Notes: generated by a model not told the origin, from the letters alone. A DNA stretch of 64,000 nt from Gracilariopsis chorda (GCA_003194525.1 NBIV01000098.1:1-64000); one strand, 5' to 3'. Counted from the first letter of the stretch, positions 50,408 through 60,954 are shown. Made by a program: numbers and translations.

Positions 50408-52045
50408 ATGAACAACAAAAACAACAACGGCAACAACAACGGCAACGCCGACAGCAACACACCATTACAGTACTTCTCTGGATTTCATTCCGTGCCTCTA
50501 CCGCAGAGCGGGCTCTCGGCTCCTTCGCAGCAAACAGGCGCAAATGCGAGTGCGGCTCCCACGGGAGGGTATCTAATGGCAGCGTGGCCGTCGTACGACA
50601 TGCTGGTCGGGCTGCAGCCCTCGCAACATGCGACGACTCTCCGGCTGGCGCCATGGTTCCACCCGACTGCGGTGTTCAATGATGCGCTTCTGGCGATGTA
50701 TACCGATGGAAACGGAATGCTCCCGGGTGACGTTCCAGCAATCGTGACCACTTCGTGGGATTGGGACAATCGCGTAGCGATACCAGTGCAAACGGTAATC
50801 CGACGGGGTCGGGAATCAGCAGCTTCCGTGCACACGGCCTTGGTCTTACTCGCTCATCAACGGCTTCGCCGGGCTCCCTTTCAGTATCCCATCGCCGATG
50901 GTATGGGCTCCGACATCGGATTGTATCGCACCCAAGCTGAAATGGGGTACCTCGACCGCCTCGTGGGTTTGGAACCACTCTTGTGGAGAAGCATTCCCGC
51001 GGCGTGCCAAGACGCGGTGTACTGGACACGACAGATCATTCGGGCTGAATTCCGCTATATGCGTCGCTTGGCGAGGGCCAGCTTCTTGTCGATGATACGC
51101 TTTGAGCGGCGAGCACGGTCCCGATTTGGGTATTTGATTCCGTATCAGAACATAGAAGTCGAACGCATCCGCGTGGGCAACCGACGGGGTCAGTACGTTC
51201 CGATTCCACCGTGGTGGTCGCATCTCGAAGCGTGCCGAGGTTGCTACATAGAGTTGCCTCCCGTGATCACGTATTACGGCTCAAACCTCATCGAGGATCC
51301 TCAGTCCGGGCTCTGGTCCGTGGTGGTCACCGAATGGGCGGTCCGCACAGCGGCTTTCATCCTCTGGGAGGTTTATGACCAGTACAGACTGTGGTTCATC
51401 CCGTTGTGGGTCCGTGCCGCCATCCGAGGGCTGGACTTACGAATCCCACTAGGTGGTGAGGCAAACGCTGACGGAGTAGCGGGGCTCTTCGATTTCATTG
51501 ACCACGTTGACTGGGCTTCGGTTCCTCTAGAGCAGAGTGGGCGTACTGCCGGTAGCAGAATACAGGACCTGTCGCCAGGGCGTCAAACTCTGCTCGCGGG
51601 TGACTTCATCTACTTCAACCCTTGGGAGAAGCATGAGATCTCCACGGAGGAAGCGAACGGGCTCCGGTTTGCACCGAGATATATCCCTGAGGGGCATCCG
51701 ACCTGTTTTGTTGACGCCGATGAGTACTACATCGTCTACGACGGTGAGGATCCGATGTTCGACAACGAGCCCGACGAAGGTGCCCGTCACGCCGAGGCAG
51801 AGGGAGAACCATATGGTATGGATGCTCCTGGAGTCGCCCCTGCGAGTCAGCCGTCCAATCCGTCGTTCAGTCTTCCCACTGGTGGGTCCTCTACGCCAGG
51901 TGAGGCGAACGTGGCCCCTGCGGGTCAGGCTGCCGTGATCTCTCAGTTCCTCCGCCAAGTGGGGCTGGGAGGTAGCGAGGCCAGTGAAGATGTCACCGTG
52001 ATGCGGGATGCTCTGATAGCCCGACTCCAGGGAAATAACCACTAA
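50408..52045 (+). CDS. Antisense gene in Ty3 body 2, unknown function
   Basis: The second copy of the 545-codon antisense gene is also fully open from ATG (50408) to TAA. I see four base differences from the body 1 copy: one silent (Gln), and three that change Gly to Asp (WDWG/WDWD), Asp to Glu (YID/YIE) and Ser to Pro (VASAG/VAPAG). The upstream open stretch to TTG 50222 and the LTR TATA palindrome (49888) are kept. Here the antisense promoter would be in the middle LTR. Both copies remain uninterrupted while gag-pol has three stops, but the copies are so young that this alone does not prove selection. Confidence 0.8.
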   Translation: MNNKNNNGNNNGNADSNTPLQYFSGFHSVPLPQSGLSAPSQQTGANASAAPTGGYLMAAWPSYDMLVGLQPSQHATTLRLAPWFHPTAVFNDALLAMYTDGNGMLPGDVPAIVTTSWDWDNRVAIPVQTVIRRGRESAASVHTALVLLAHQRLRRAPFQYPIADGMGSDIGLYRTQAEMGYLDRLVGLEPLLWRSIPAACQDAVYWTRQIIRAEFRYMRRLARASFLSMIRFERRARSRFGYLIPYQNIEVERIRVGNRRGQYVPIPPWWSHLEACRGCYIELPPVITYYGSNLIEDPQSGLWSVVVTEWAVRTAAFILWEVYDQYRLWFIPLWVRAAIRGLDLRIPLGGEANADGVAGLFDFIDHVDWASVPLEQSGRTAGSRIQDLSPGRQTLLAGDFIYFNPWEKHEISTEEANGLRFAPRYIPEGHPTCFVDADEYYIVYDGEDPMFDNEPDEGARHAEAEGEPYGMDAPGVAPASQPSNPSFSLPTGGSSTPGEANVAPAGQAAVISQFLRQVGLGGSEASEDVTVMRDALIARLQGNNH

Positions 52046-52153
52046 GGTGGCGGCAGTTCCAATCCGTAAGCGGGCGTGTTCCCTCACCATGGGGGTGCAA
52101 CCTTGTGACGTAGTGTAGTCCTTCGACTAGTCGGTGTTCCATCGATCTTGTCG

Positions 52154-52159
52154 AATAAA
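52154..52159 (+). terminator. Poly(A) signal of antisense gene, body 2
   Basis: AATAAA 109 bp after the antisense stop with the same GT/T-rich downstream context as at 41391. Confidence 0.6.
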
Positions 52160-52258
52160 ATCCAAGTTGACTTGTGTTCCTTCTTCTTTCTTTTCCTTTC
52201 TTCCTTTCCACACCACAACTCGATCCTTCATTTCCTTCCTTCCACCGCAGTGGCTTGC

Positions 52259-54565
52259 TTATCCCATTTGGGCGTTTATCACCGATGCCGGGATTCCCGT
52301 TCGCGTTCTGCGAGGATATGACACCACTTTCGAACGTGGGAGGTGCTCTATCGGCTCATCCGCATCATATTCGGGCCCGAACCCGTACCAGCGTACGCGG
52401 TACTGGATGTAACCATCTGGATGGTAAGAATGTTCCACAATGTGGTCAACAACAAACTCCTGTTTGTAGACTTCCCGGCCTCGCCGTGTTCGCATTATCG
52501 CGTCCTGCACGGCAGGCTCTACCACCACTGGTGGGTATTGGACAGTCTTCCCCGGAAGGGGCATGGCTTGGTACTGCCTGTCTATGCCCTTAGAGGGGTC
52601 ATTAACCGGTTTCCAGGTAGGTTCATTTGCTTCGCGTGCCTGGAGGTCCTTGGCACGGCCGGTTGCGTCGACCACTTGATGGTGCGTATCCGGACCCTTG
52701 CTGTGGGTTAAAGTATCCCGCTTCGCGGTTTCTTCACTCCTTGAAGGGGCGTCTATTGACGATACCCTTTGAGGGGCTTCTAACGCATATGAAAGATGAG
52801 CATCTGGGTCACGAACCACAGGTTTGTGTGTAGATATCCATCTTGACGGGGGTGCTTCAGACGAAGAAGTCGGTTGCACCACGGTGCGTCGTACAGTACG
52901 CATCGACTCGCGTCGGGCGGTAATTGGTGCCTTTGCCGTCCGTACGGTGTCGGGGTCACGTGCCGTTTGCAACGGATTGTCGAGGGTTGTCCGCGCTGTG
53001 TTGCGTTCCGCCTCCTCACGTGAGGGCGGTTGCAACGGCGCTGCCGGTGTGTTGTCTCGCTTCGGCGACGAAGTATTTCCGTCTTTGACGTGCTTTCCTT
53101 CCGGAGTGACAGGTGCGACTTTGGCGACACTGTCGGGATCAACCGAGACACTCGGAGTGAGTTCGCGACTGCGCGATGGTCCTAAACCAGAATCCAGCTT
53201 GCTGGTCGTTTTCCTTCCGTCCTGTACGGTGTGCTTGCCCGGCCTGGCCGGTGTGTTCTGCCGTGCAGTAGGAGTTACCATTACCACGTCCGGTGTAGTC
53301 GGCTCAGAGGATCCCGCGAGGGCCTGCTCTGCATTATCCAGCGTAGCTGTTGTTGACGAACCGTGACCCACGGAATGCGGATCAACGCTCGATGACACAG
53401 CCGGTTCAGTATCGCGAACGCGAATAGTTTCCTGCAACGATTTCACTTTGGCGAGAGACTTCCCACTGCGTGGTGCATTTTTACGACTAGAATCCCGGTG
53501 GGGAGTGCGATCTGGCGCAGATGCGGTAGACATTCCTCGAGAGGGTTCAGCGGTAGCTGTAGCGCGCAAATGCGAAGATGGAACGTCCGTAGACGGAACT
53601 CTCGGTCCACTATTGTCCTTTTCGATGTGTCCGGAGGTCCGTGCACCACGGTTGTCATGACGCGACGAAGCGGTTTCAGTCTCTCGACGAGAGTAAGGGT
53701 TCTCCTCCCTCTCCTTAGATGGAGCGGCATGGGGAGTGGTATAAGCGCCCAAACTGCGGGGATAGACACCGCGCGGTGGCGTTAGAGAAGAAAGGCCATT
53801 TGGGCCTGCGTCCCATAAGGACGGTATATCTGAGAGTCCCCTTGAAGGGTGTGGCAACACAGAAGGCCTGTTAACCACAGATGTGGGTTGTTCCACTGGT
53901 GTGTGTTGGTTCTCATCTTGGTAAGCAACCTCTACGGAGGGTGGCGGTGCCATGACAACGCGATCGCGGGAAATCCGCTCATGAGCGTCGTTCATTTCCA
54001 CCACTAAGGTGTCTTTATTCACTGATATGACCTTGTAAAGACCGTCCACGACGGGTGAGAGCTTATGCCGTTTCTCCTTATCAGGGTTCCAGTGCTCCTT
54101 ACGGACGAAGACGTAGTCACCCTCCTTAACTGGTGGTGCTGTACCTCGTACACGAGAGTCAAAATCACGCTTGTACGCGGCCTGTGCTCGTGCCATGGAG
54201 CTCCGGGCGACCGGGATTAACTTCATAAGCCACGCTTTCCATCTTTGGCGATAATCCTTCACGGAAGGGAAGTTTGCCAGCGTAGGCTGGGGTTCCAACG
54301 CTACGGCGGGCGGATAACGCGAAAGTACCAATTCAAATGGAGTCAAACCCGTTGTACGGTGTACCTGTGTGTTATACGCAAACGTCAAGGCGTCAGTGTA
54401 CAGGTCCCATGTTTTGGGGTGATCAGCAACGTAAGAACGGAAAGAGGCTAACAGCGTTCGGTTAAACCGCTCGACTTGCCCATTACACTGGGGGTGGTAG
54501 GTCGTTGTGAACAGATTCTTGATATGGGGAATCCGACACACGTACTCAAAGAATCGCGATGCGAA
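52259..54565 (-). CDS. pol: Ty3 integrase C-terminal half, linker and chromodomain, body 2
   Basis: Same layout as 41496-43802: catalytic Glu region (NGQVERFNRTL), GPY/F-like part, low-complexity linker of roughly 450 residues, and C-terminal chromodomain (VRWYGFGPEYDADEP). One difference is near 54543, where body 1 GAC (Asp) is TAC (Tyr) in the EDV motif just after the stop. It follows the shared TAA at 54566-54568. Confidence 0.88.
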   Translation of the reverse strand, partial: FASRFFEYVCRIPHIKNLFTTTYHPQCNGQVERFNRTLLASFRSYVADHPKTWDLYTDALTFAYNTQVHRTTGLTPFELVLSRYPPAVALEPQPTLANFPSVKDYRQRWKAWLMKLIPVARSSMARAQAAYKRDFDSRVRGTAPPVKEGDYVFVRKEHWNPDKEKRHKLSPVVDGLYKVISVNKDTLVVEMNDAHERISRDRVVMAPPPSVEVAYQDENQHTPVEQPTSVVNRPSVLPHPSRGLSDIPSLWDAGPNGLSSLTPPRGVYPRSLGAYTTPHAAPSKEREENPYSRRETETASSRHDNRGARTSGHIEKDNSGPRVPSTDVPSSHLRATATAEPSRGMSTASAPDRTPHRDSSRKNAPRSGKSLAKVKSLQETIRVRDTEPAVSSSVDPHSVGHGSSTTATLDNAEQALAGSSEPTTPDVVMVTPTARQNTPARPGKHTVQDGRKTTSKLDSGLGPSRSRELTPSVSVDPDSVAKVAPVTPEGKHVKDGNTSSPKRDNTPAAPLQPPSREEAERNTARTTLDNPLQTARDPDTVRTAKAPITARRESMRTVRRTVVQPTSSSEAPPSRWISTHKPVVRDPDAHLSYALEAPQRVSSIDAPSRSEETAKRDTLTHSKGPDTHHQVVDATGRAKDLQAREANEPTWKPVNDPSKGIDRQYQAMPLPGKTVQYPPVVVEPAVQDAIMRTRRGREVYKQEFVVDHIVEHSYHPDGYIQYRVRWYGFGPEYDADEPIEHLPRSKVVSYPRRTRTGIPASVINAQMG

Positions 54566-54772
54566 TTACTTTCCGTTATCGGATAGAATGTTAACCGGTG
54601 GTCCGTAGACAAATACCCAATGGGTGACGAAGGCTTGCGCCACCGCGAAAGCGGATATCTTCCGTAAAGGTACGGTGCGAACCAACTTGGAGAAACGATC
54701 CGTGATAATGAGTAAAAACTTATGTCCACGCTTTGTGGTGAGCAGCGGTCCCAAGAGGTCAATTGCGAAAAA
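54566..54772 (-). pseudogene. pol: Ty3 integrase core segment between stops, body 2
   Basis: Identical in content to 43803-44009, with FAIDLLGPL and ILSDNGK and the same bordering TAG (54773-54775) and TAA (54566-54568). The lesions are therefore older than the tandem duplication. Confidence 0.88.
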
Positions 54773-57700
54773 CTAGAGAGGGGCCCGTGCTGGAAATAAC
54801 TTCAACTTCGTTGAGTGCTTCCGGAGTTTGACCCGGTTTTTGGCACACACCGTGCATGAACGCACAGTCGCGTAGCAGTCCACAGCCATGGCTGGCCAAT
54901 AGTAACTTCGTCGCAACGTGAGGTAAAGTTTCCGTCCACCGGCGTGTCCACCAAGTTTCGCATAGTGCGACAAGTGCAACACTCTAGATTGTAGACTATG
55001 CGGTAACACTACCTGTGGGGTTGTTTGAACCGTCCTGACGAGGTATCCAACATCATTCACCTCGAAAGGGAGTTGTGCACCGCCATTAAGTCGGGCGCAA
55101 ATCTGAGTACAGAAGGGATCACCTTGTTGTTCTCTGACCATCTCCTCCGGGAGTATTGGCATGAAATTACCTGGTGGGGGTTTCTGAGCATCTTCCGAGA
55201 CGAGTAGTGCGTCCAGTTTATCATCCGATTCCGGTTCTTCATCCGAGTTATCGGATTCACGGTCCGGGTTCTCCGGTTCTCGACCGTCGACGACGAAGCA
55301 AGGAATTTCCTCATCCCCAGCGGGTAGAGTCTCACCATCCGTGGGTAAACGCGACAGCACGTCCGCCTGAGCGTTATTTGTGCCCTTCTTGTAGATCACC
55401 TCGAAGTCGAATTCCGCAAGGCGGAGCCTCCAACGCATCAAGCGGCCTGACGGTTCAGAGACTGTCATGAGCCATCGTAATGAAGAGTGATCCGTGTAAA
55501 CGGTGAAATGGACACCCATAAGATAGGGGCAGAGAGTGGAGAGTGCCCACGCAACTGCAAGACACTCTTTCTCCGAGACAGAGTAATTCCGCTCGTGAAC
55601 ATTCAGTGAGCGTGACCAGTACCCAATAGGGGTTCGTTCTCCTTCTGGAGTTGTCTGAAAGAGAGCGCAACCTACTTGGTAGTCACTAGCATCCGTGTCT
55701 ACGGTAAACGGTAGTCCGGTTTTCGGTAACGATAAGATCGGTGCTGATGTTACAGCCTCCTTGAGGGAGTTAAACGCCTTCGTCTCGACGGACGTAAAGG
55801 GTTCCAATTTCGGTGGTTGGCCTTTCCGCAAGAGCGCGTTCAAGGGTGCTGAGATATCCGCACAATTCGGGATAAACCGTCGATAGACGTTGACTAATCC
55901 TAGAAAGGAGCGTAGTTCCGTTTGACTGGCGGGTTCCTTCGCTTGACGGAGTGACTTAACTCGAGCTTCCTCGATTATCACATGCCCAGGGCGGATTATG
56001 TGGCCCAGATACTTCACTGTATCTGTAAAGAACTCACATTTCCTCAACTTGAGAGTAACTCCAGCCTCACGTAGCGTGGTCATGATATCTCTCACGTGTG
56101 TGAGGTGGTCATCCAGATTATCTGAGAATACTATGATATCTTCCAGGTAGACGAAGCATGTACGCCATTTGAAGCGAGCCATTAGTATGTCGATAGCACG
56201 CTGGAAAGTAGGGGGAGCATTTGTCAAACCAAGAGGCATCCGTTTGGAACGGTAGAGTCCGGAGTGACAGACAAAAGCAGTCTTTTCGCGGTCTTGTTCC
56301 CTGACGGGCACCTGCCAGTATCCCCAATTGGCGTCTAGAGCCATGAAAACGGTAGCATTTCCGAGTGAATCGATGTACTCATCCATTCGTGGGATCGGGT
56401 ACACATCCTTGATGGTTACGGCGTTCAGTCGACGGTAGTCGATGCAAAAGCGCCAGGATCCATCCGGTTTCGGAGCCAGTACCACTGGGGATGCCAACGG
56501 CGACTGAGCCGGTTCTATTACTCCAGCTCGGAGCATCTTTTCCACTTGGAATTCTTCCTCTTCTCGAGCTTTAGGGCCTGCCCTATAGGGTTGCTGAGCG
56601 ATCGGCCTGGTATCAGGTAGCAATTCAATCCGGTGCTCCGTTGTAGTAATCTTTCCTAGGGAGCCATCCCACATCGTGGTGAAATTCCGTAGCATCTCAC
56701 GGAGACGTTCACGGTGCGATTCCGGCACATGACCGAAGTCAAGTTCCTCGAGTTCTTTCACGGGATTAATTCGGTCGTAACTCGTTGGAACCGGCTTAGC
56801 ATCCGAGCATTTCGGCATTTGGACGGCAGTGTCCTCCCCCTCCTTAGAGCGAACGAGACCGAGGACATCGGCCGTGGGCATTCTCGTGGGAACCATCGCG
56901 GTGGGGTGGGGCATTACCGAACCAATGACTTGGTTTTTCACCAGTGACTGGGGCGTAGAGCCTAGATTGGCGACCAGCACGTTGAACGGTTTATCGGGCT
57001 CAATTTGAGCTACTCCATTCGCCACCGCGAGTCGATACCTATCATATAAGGATGAAAGGGGTTGAATTACTCGTAAAACGTGTTGACGGGAAGTGACTCG
57101 TACCCAAACTTGGGATTCCGGTGGAAGTTGGACAGACGCGGCAACGCGGAGCTTTGTAGAGTCCCGGGAAGCCGGTGGGGGTTCCTGCGCAGCAGGTAAT
57201 GGAACGTGCTTCTTCGAGGCACGTCGTAGAGGACGACGTACGATTGGAACGGAGGAGCCATCTTCCATTTCCACACGTCTTAGACGGGGCCTGATGGTAT
57301 CGACGAATCTGTCACAGAAGTCGCATCCCAAGATCAAAGGGGCGGCAAGTTTCTGACAAACAATAAAGTTGAGTTTCACAAGAAAGAAGCCAAGGCGCAC
57401 GACCATATCGATTGTCCCAACCGTTGATAACGGGTTATCATTGGCATCCGCGACATCCGGTATCACGCCATGGCGGATGTTAGACTGCAACGACAGTGCC
57501 AGGAGCGACTCAACGATGAAGTTCGGGCCTGCACCTGTGTCCAAAACAGTGAGAACTCGCACCATAAAATGGGTGGAAAGGCCAAGGTCAGCATATAACT
57601 TGTATTTTCTCTTGGCCATTACCAAAAATCTGTCCGGGAACCGGTTGTTTCGAACACGTTTACATGGTCGACGCAGAACACTAAAGTTTTCAGAGTTCAC

Positions 57701-57778
57701 GTCTGAGACGGCCTGTATCCTAGTAAGGATTTTGACCGGGGAGCAAGGCAGTGACGCCTCGGGCGCCTTCAACCTCAA
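54773..57778 (-). CDS. pol: Ty3 pol: protease, RT, RNase H, integrase zinc finger, body 2
   Basis: A 1001-codon frame matching 44010-47015 almost base for base. It has DTGA protease, RT with YLED at 56138-56149, complete RNase H motifs and the integrase HHCC site. A visible difference is Phe to Ser before KRMPLG in RT (near 56248). It has the same -1 frame relation to gag and the same terminal TAG. Confidence 0.92.
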   Translation of the reverse strand: MRLKAPEASLPCSPVKILTRIQAVSDVNSENFSVLRRPCKRVRNNRFPDRFLVMAKRKYKLYADLGLSTHFMVRVLTVLDTGAGPNFIVESLLALSLQSNIRHGVIPDVADANDNPLSTVGTIDMVVRLGFFLVKLNFIVCQKLAAPLILGCDFCDRFVDTIRPRLRRVEMEDGSSVPIVRRPLRRASKKHVPLPAAQEPPPASRDSTKLRVAASVQLPPESQVWVRVTSRQHVLRVIQPLSSLYDRYRLAVANGVAQIEPDKPFNVLVANLGSTPQSLVKNQVIGSVMPHPTAMVPTRMPTADVLGLVRSKEGEDTAVQMPKCSDAKPVPTSYDRINPVKELEELDFGHVPESHRERLREMLRNFTTMWDGSLGKITTTEHRIELLPDTRPIAQQPYRAGPKAREEEEFQVEKMLRAGVIEPAQSPLASPVVLAPKPDGSWRFCIDYRRLNAVTIKDVYPIPRMDEYIDSLGNATVFMALDANWGYWQVPVREQDREKTAFVCHSGLYRSKRMPLGLTNAPPTFQRAIDILMARFKWRTCFVYLEDIIVFSDNLDDHLTHVRDIMTTLREAGVTLKLRKCEFFTDTVKYLGHIIRPGHVIIEEARVKSLRQAKEPASQTELRSFLGLVNVYRRFIPNCADISAPLNALLRKGQPPKLEPFTSVETKAFNSLKEAVTSAPILSLPKTGLPFTVDTDASDYQVGCALFQTTPEGERTPIGYWSRSLNVHERNYSVSEKECLAVAWALSTLCPYLMGVHFTVYTDHSSLRWLMTVSEPSGRLMRWRLRLAEFDFEVIYKKGTNNAQADVLSRLPTDGETLPAGDEEIPCFVVDGREPENPDRESDNSDEEPESDDKLDALLVSEDAQKPPPGNFMPILPEEMVREQQGDPFCTQICARLNGGAQLPFEVNDVGYLVRTVQTTPQVVLPHSLQSRVLHLSHYAKLGGHAGGRKLYLTLRRSYYWPAMAVDCYATVRSCTVCAKNRVKLRKHSTKLKLFPARAPL

Positions 57779-57816
57779 CTCTGAGGGCGCCTCTCCCGTA
57801 GGGGAGACTCCCGAAA

Positions 57817-58539
57817 TCAGTTTTCCTGAGCCCGTTCCGCATGAGGCGGGGTCTCAGAATCCTGAGCCACTAGCAGTGGAGCGCTAGCGGGGGTGTCTTG
57901 TCGAACAAGACGGGGGTTAGTGACCTGCTCAGCAGGGGAAAGCAACGCGTGTGGCGGGTTCGTATCCGGGATATTCCGGGGGAAGTCCGTCTTCGCCCGT
58001 AAGTACGATGCAATCGGAACGGTCTGCTTCTCCGCTGGAGTAAGGGATTCATAGTTACTGATCACTCGGGTTACTTCTCTCAAAGTGAGGATGCAGTCCG
58101 GTGAAATGTGACCGTGTTCGTAACATATATGGCATAAGACTCCAGAACGTGGGGGCGGCTGACCGGAACGAGCATCCGTGTGTCTCACCGCTGGGCGGGA
58201 ATCCTTCCATGCGGGACGACTCTGCCGGAGGGCACCATTGGCATAGGGAATGCGAGGTCCGTGAACACGGGGTCCGTCAAAATACAGCAGGGATTTCTCC
58301 TGAGCGGTGTCGTAGGACGCATCCGTCGTGGACGGCAGTTCCGTGGTCGGAATAGACTCAGCACCGGATTGAGCGAGGTACACGTTATCGTAGTCCCTTG
58401 AAGGGCGTCCACTCGCTGCTAGCGATAAAGATGGTGAGCTGGCTTCCATCATCAATGCCTTGGCGGGACGAGACTTCGATGCAGGGATACGAGCTCGAAG
58501 TGCATCACATTCCGCTTCCGCGTGTTGAATCAACTCCAG
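57817..58539 (-). CDS. gag: Ty3 gag C-terminal part with CCHC knuckle, body 2
   Basis: Same as 47054-47776: CHICYEHGHISPDC knuckle at about 58093-58135, TGA end at 57817. It is separated from the gag N-terminal ORF by the shared TAA at 58540-58542. Confidence 0.85.
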   Translation of the reverse strand: MELIQHAEAECDALRARIPASKSRPAKALMMEASSPSLSLAASGRPSRDYDNVYLAQSGAESIPTTELPSTTDASYDTAQEKSLLYFDGPRVHGPRIPYANGALRQSRPAWKDSRPAVRHTDARSGQPPPRSGVLCHICYEHGHISPDCILTLREVTRVISNYESLTPAEKQTVPIASYLRAKTDFPRNIPDTNPPHALLSPAEQVTNPRLVRQDTPASAPLLVAQDSETPPHAERAQEN

Positions 58540-59931
58540 TTAGGTGGTATTACGACGATCCTCCCGATATCGGGCCACCAGCGTACGGATTGCTGGATCC
58601 AATCCATCGATGTACATGGTGCAGTGCTCTCCAGAGGAGTAACCATTGCCACACCTGTGGAAAGCCTTATTAAGGCGTACCGAAAATTCGGTTTCCGTCT
58701 CTCCAGATTTCTGGCGGGTATCGCGTAAAGCGAGAATAGCCACTTGAAGAGCGTTGTTCGTCGCGTAGGATCGCAAGAGGTACTGAACCGCTTCCGGCCA
58801 GCACGTTACACCTCCTTCGGAGGCTCGGGAAGAACCTCTTACAGAGTTGTATTGATCCTCGGCGAGGCCACGTAAAAAATACGGTAGGGCAATAAACGCC
58901 TGTCCTTCGTTAATACCAAGTATGTCCGCTTCGGAAGCGAACCGTCCGAGGAAGTCTAACACCAATATGGGATCCTCTCCAGAAAAGGACTGGTTACGAA
59001 GGGAAAGCTGCATACGCTTTATGCAGTCCTTCACCTTACCCGTACCACGGGGTGTACGATCCAATGAGGAGTCCTCAAGCCGATAATATCGGTACGATAC
59101 CAACCTCTTGTAGAGGGGATTAGTACATTTGAGTTCCCTCAATCCTAAGTGTTTCCTTCCCTTCCTCCGGGGGCGAATCACACCTTGGGTGGAAGAAGAC
59201 CGTTTAGAATGGGACGGGCGTCGGCGACGATCATCGTCCGACGAAGAATCCGACGACACCGAACCATCTGAATGGTGAGAATCCTGTGAAGATAGGGAGG
59301 AATCCGACGAGTCGGGATCGTGCTTGGGCTGCTTCTTACGAGTGCGGCGGGTAGAATCTTTCTTCTCGCGCTTCGCTTTTTGCGAGACAGCAGCAGCCTC
59401 ACCCGGGACGTTGTCATCCATCAAGATAGTTTGCTCCAACGTCCTCAGACGGGCATTGACACGATCAAATCGGGTTTCCACATTCTCAACATAGTTGCCA
59501 GGACCACCAAAACATTCCGGCGCAGTGTTGACATCCGCCCTTAAAAGGCGAATGTCCTCAGCCAAATATTTCATAAAAGAGGTATCAAACCTGACACGCA
59601 GGACTTCAAACTCCTCCACGAGGGTATTGTGTGCTTCATGCACCTCATAAAGCTGCGATTGGACACTAGAGAGGGCGTCGGTATCGGGTTCTCCCGTCCG
59701 GGGTGCAGCTACATCGGGAAAAGCCGGGTCAACACCAGAGTTGAAAGTGTCCTTCAAAGCCTTAGGCGGGGGTTTCTCGGCTCTCGACGAGTTTTGGCCC
59801 TTCGACTTGCCTTTCAAAGTGGCACGTCGAGGGAGGCCAGCGGGGACCCTCGAGATCTCTGCCTGTTCCACGTCACTGACGGAACGACTCCGCGTGACAA
59901 CGGGTTCGGCGGAGGATGGTCGCCGAGACAT
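58540..59931 (-). CDS. gag: Ty3 gag, N-terminal and capsid part, body 2
   Basis: 463 codons from ATG 59931. The protein is the same as in body 1 as far as I can see, with a silent base change near 58877. The start, Ser/Asp run and terminal TAA are all shared. Confidence 0.88.
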   Translation of the reverse strand: MSRRPSSAEPVVTRSRSVSDVEQAEISRVPAGLPRRATLKGKSKGQNSSRAEKPPPKALKDTFNSGVDPAFPDVAAPRTGEPDTDALSSVQSQLYEVHEAHNTLVEEFEVLRVRFDTSFMKYLAEDIRLLRADVNTAPECFGGPGNYVENVETRFDRVNARLRTLEQTILMDDNVPGEAAAVSQKAKREKKDSTRRTRKKQPKHDPDSSDSSLSSQDSHHSDGSVSSDSSSDDDRRRRPSHSKRSSSTQGVIRPRRKGRKHLGLRELKCTNPLYKRLVSYRYYRLEDSSLDRTPRGTGKVKDCIKRMQLSLRNQSFSGEDPILVLDFLGRFASEADILGINEGQAFIALPYFLRGLAEDQYNSVRGSSRASEGGVTCWPEAVQYLLRSYATNNALQVAILALRDTRQKSGETETEFSVRLNKAFHRCGNGYSSGEHCTMYIDGLDPAIRTLVARYREDRRNTT

Positions 59932-60023
59932 GTGTAGACCAAAAACTCCCACGAAGTGGTAAGAAACCAAAAGTTTGGACAGTGAATCTCCGAGGACAGG
60001 TAATACAAAACCTAACAGTTTCT

Positions 60024-60043
60024 GATTCTAGGTCGGGAGACCA
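60024..60043 (-). other. Ty3 primer binding site, tRNA-Tyr-like, body 2
   Basis: Identical to 49261-49280 and likewise 3 nt from the LTR. Confidence 0.65.
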
Positions 60044-60046
60044 CTT

Positions 60047-60949
60047 TGTAGTGCGATACCCGCAAGCGGGACAACACACGAAGACGTTCGGAATCTTCCC
60101 CTCTGGAGGGTAACACAGCGAACGGAGCCTCTCCGGATGAGCACGACGAAGTCGGGTTGTAAAGCCGAGGCTCACCCTCACGCTAAGCGGGGAGAGTTGA
60201 AACGGTAGGATTAGGATCACCACGAATGGGAACACAGCCCTTCCAAGGAGTACGAGTCCACGTAAGTGGGGGAAGACGTCACGGGATACCGGCACGAGAG
60301 ACACGCGTCAGCGGTGACGAGCAACCACACAAAGGGGTAGAAACCACGAGAGTGGGGTAAGGGGAATACGGGGGGTGCCCGATTGGGGGCGACGGGGGTG
60401 TGGGCCAACGGGACCACGGAAAAAGGTACAAAGGAACCCTATACAGGGGCGAGAACACGGCGGTAGTGAATTACGTGACAAGTGCCCAAGGCGGTGATAC
60501 TCCTAGTGACGCAGGGTGGATAGGTCTACCGTTAGTAACGCGGCTCTACCTACGAGGAGCGTAGAAGACTCGCGAAAGTGGAAAAGACTTAGAGCCAAGA
60601 ACCCCTGGTTGGGGAAGTTTACTCAGTGTCAGGGCGAGGTCGCCGAGCCACTATATAGCGTAGTAATCTCCCTACTGTAGCGTAGATAAATAATAAATAA
60701 TAAATATAAGTCAACTAAATGTCCACACCGTGGTGCTAACCTCCTCTTGACTATCCGTGTCACACGCGGTCCACTCACGCCTTGGGCGGCACACGGCGCA
60801 TGCACAGGTGTGAACCTGGTGCACAGTGCGGATCTGCTGAGGGCTGAGACACCCGGTAATAGCGGTTGTAATCATAAACACGCGAAAGCGGCAAAAACAC
60901 CAAGTCCACAGGGCATCGCTGAGTCTTCCTCATTGAGGATTGCACTTCA
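60047..60949 (-). repeat. Ty3 LTR3 (903 bp)
   Basis: Sense 5' LTR of body 2. It ends GCACTTCA on the plus strand, where LTR1 and LTR2 have GCAGTTCA. With TGTAGTGC at the other end it gives nearly perfect terminal inverted repeats. The TATA palindrome is at 60651-60658. Confidence 0.95.
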
Positions 60950-60954
60950 ATGTT
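60950..60954. repeat. Target site duplication ATGTT, right
   Basis: Matches 38516-38520. After it the LTR of element L resumes. Confidence 0.9.

Larger units (their letters stand above)
38521..60949 (-). mobile_element. Tandem Ty3/gypsy chromodomain element (three LTRs, two bodies)
   Basis: The layout is LTR1 (38521-39423), body 1, LTR2 (49284-50186), body 2, LTR3 (60047-60949), with an exact period of 10763 bp. Each body (9860 bp) carries gag and pol on the minus strand and an antisense gene on the plus strand. About a dozen single-base differences separate the two bodies, and about two separate LTR2 and LTR3. LTR1 differs from LTR2 at about 28 sites (3 percent). The tandem copy is thus much younger than the original insertion. 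Confidence 0.95.

Noticed and set aside
38521..60949. Tandem Ty3 block as an assembly duplication
   Set aside because: About a dozen single-base differences between bodies and 3 percent divergence of LTR1 argue for real copies, but without reads this cannot be fully excluded.
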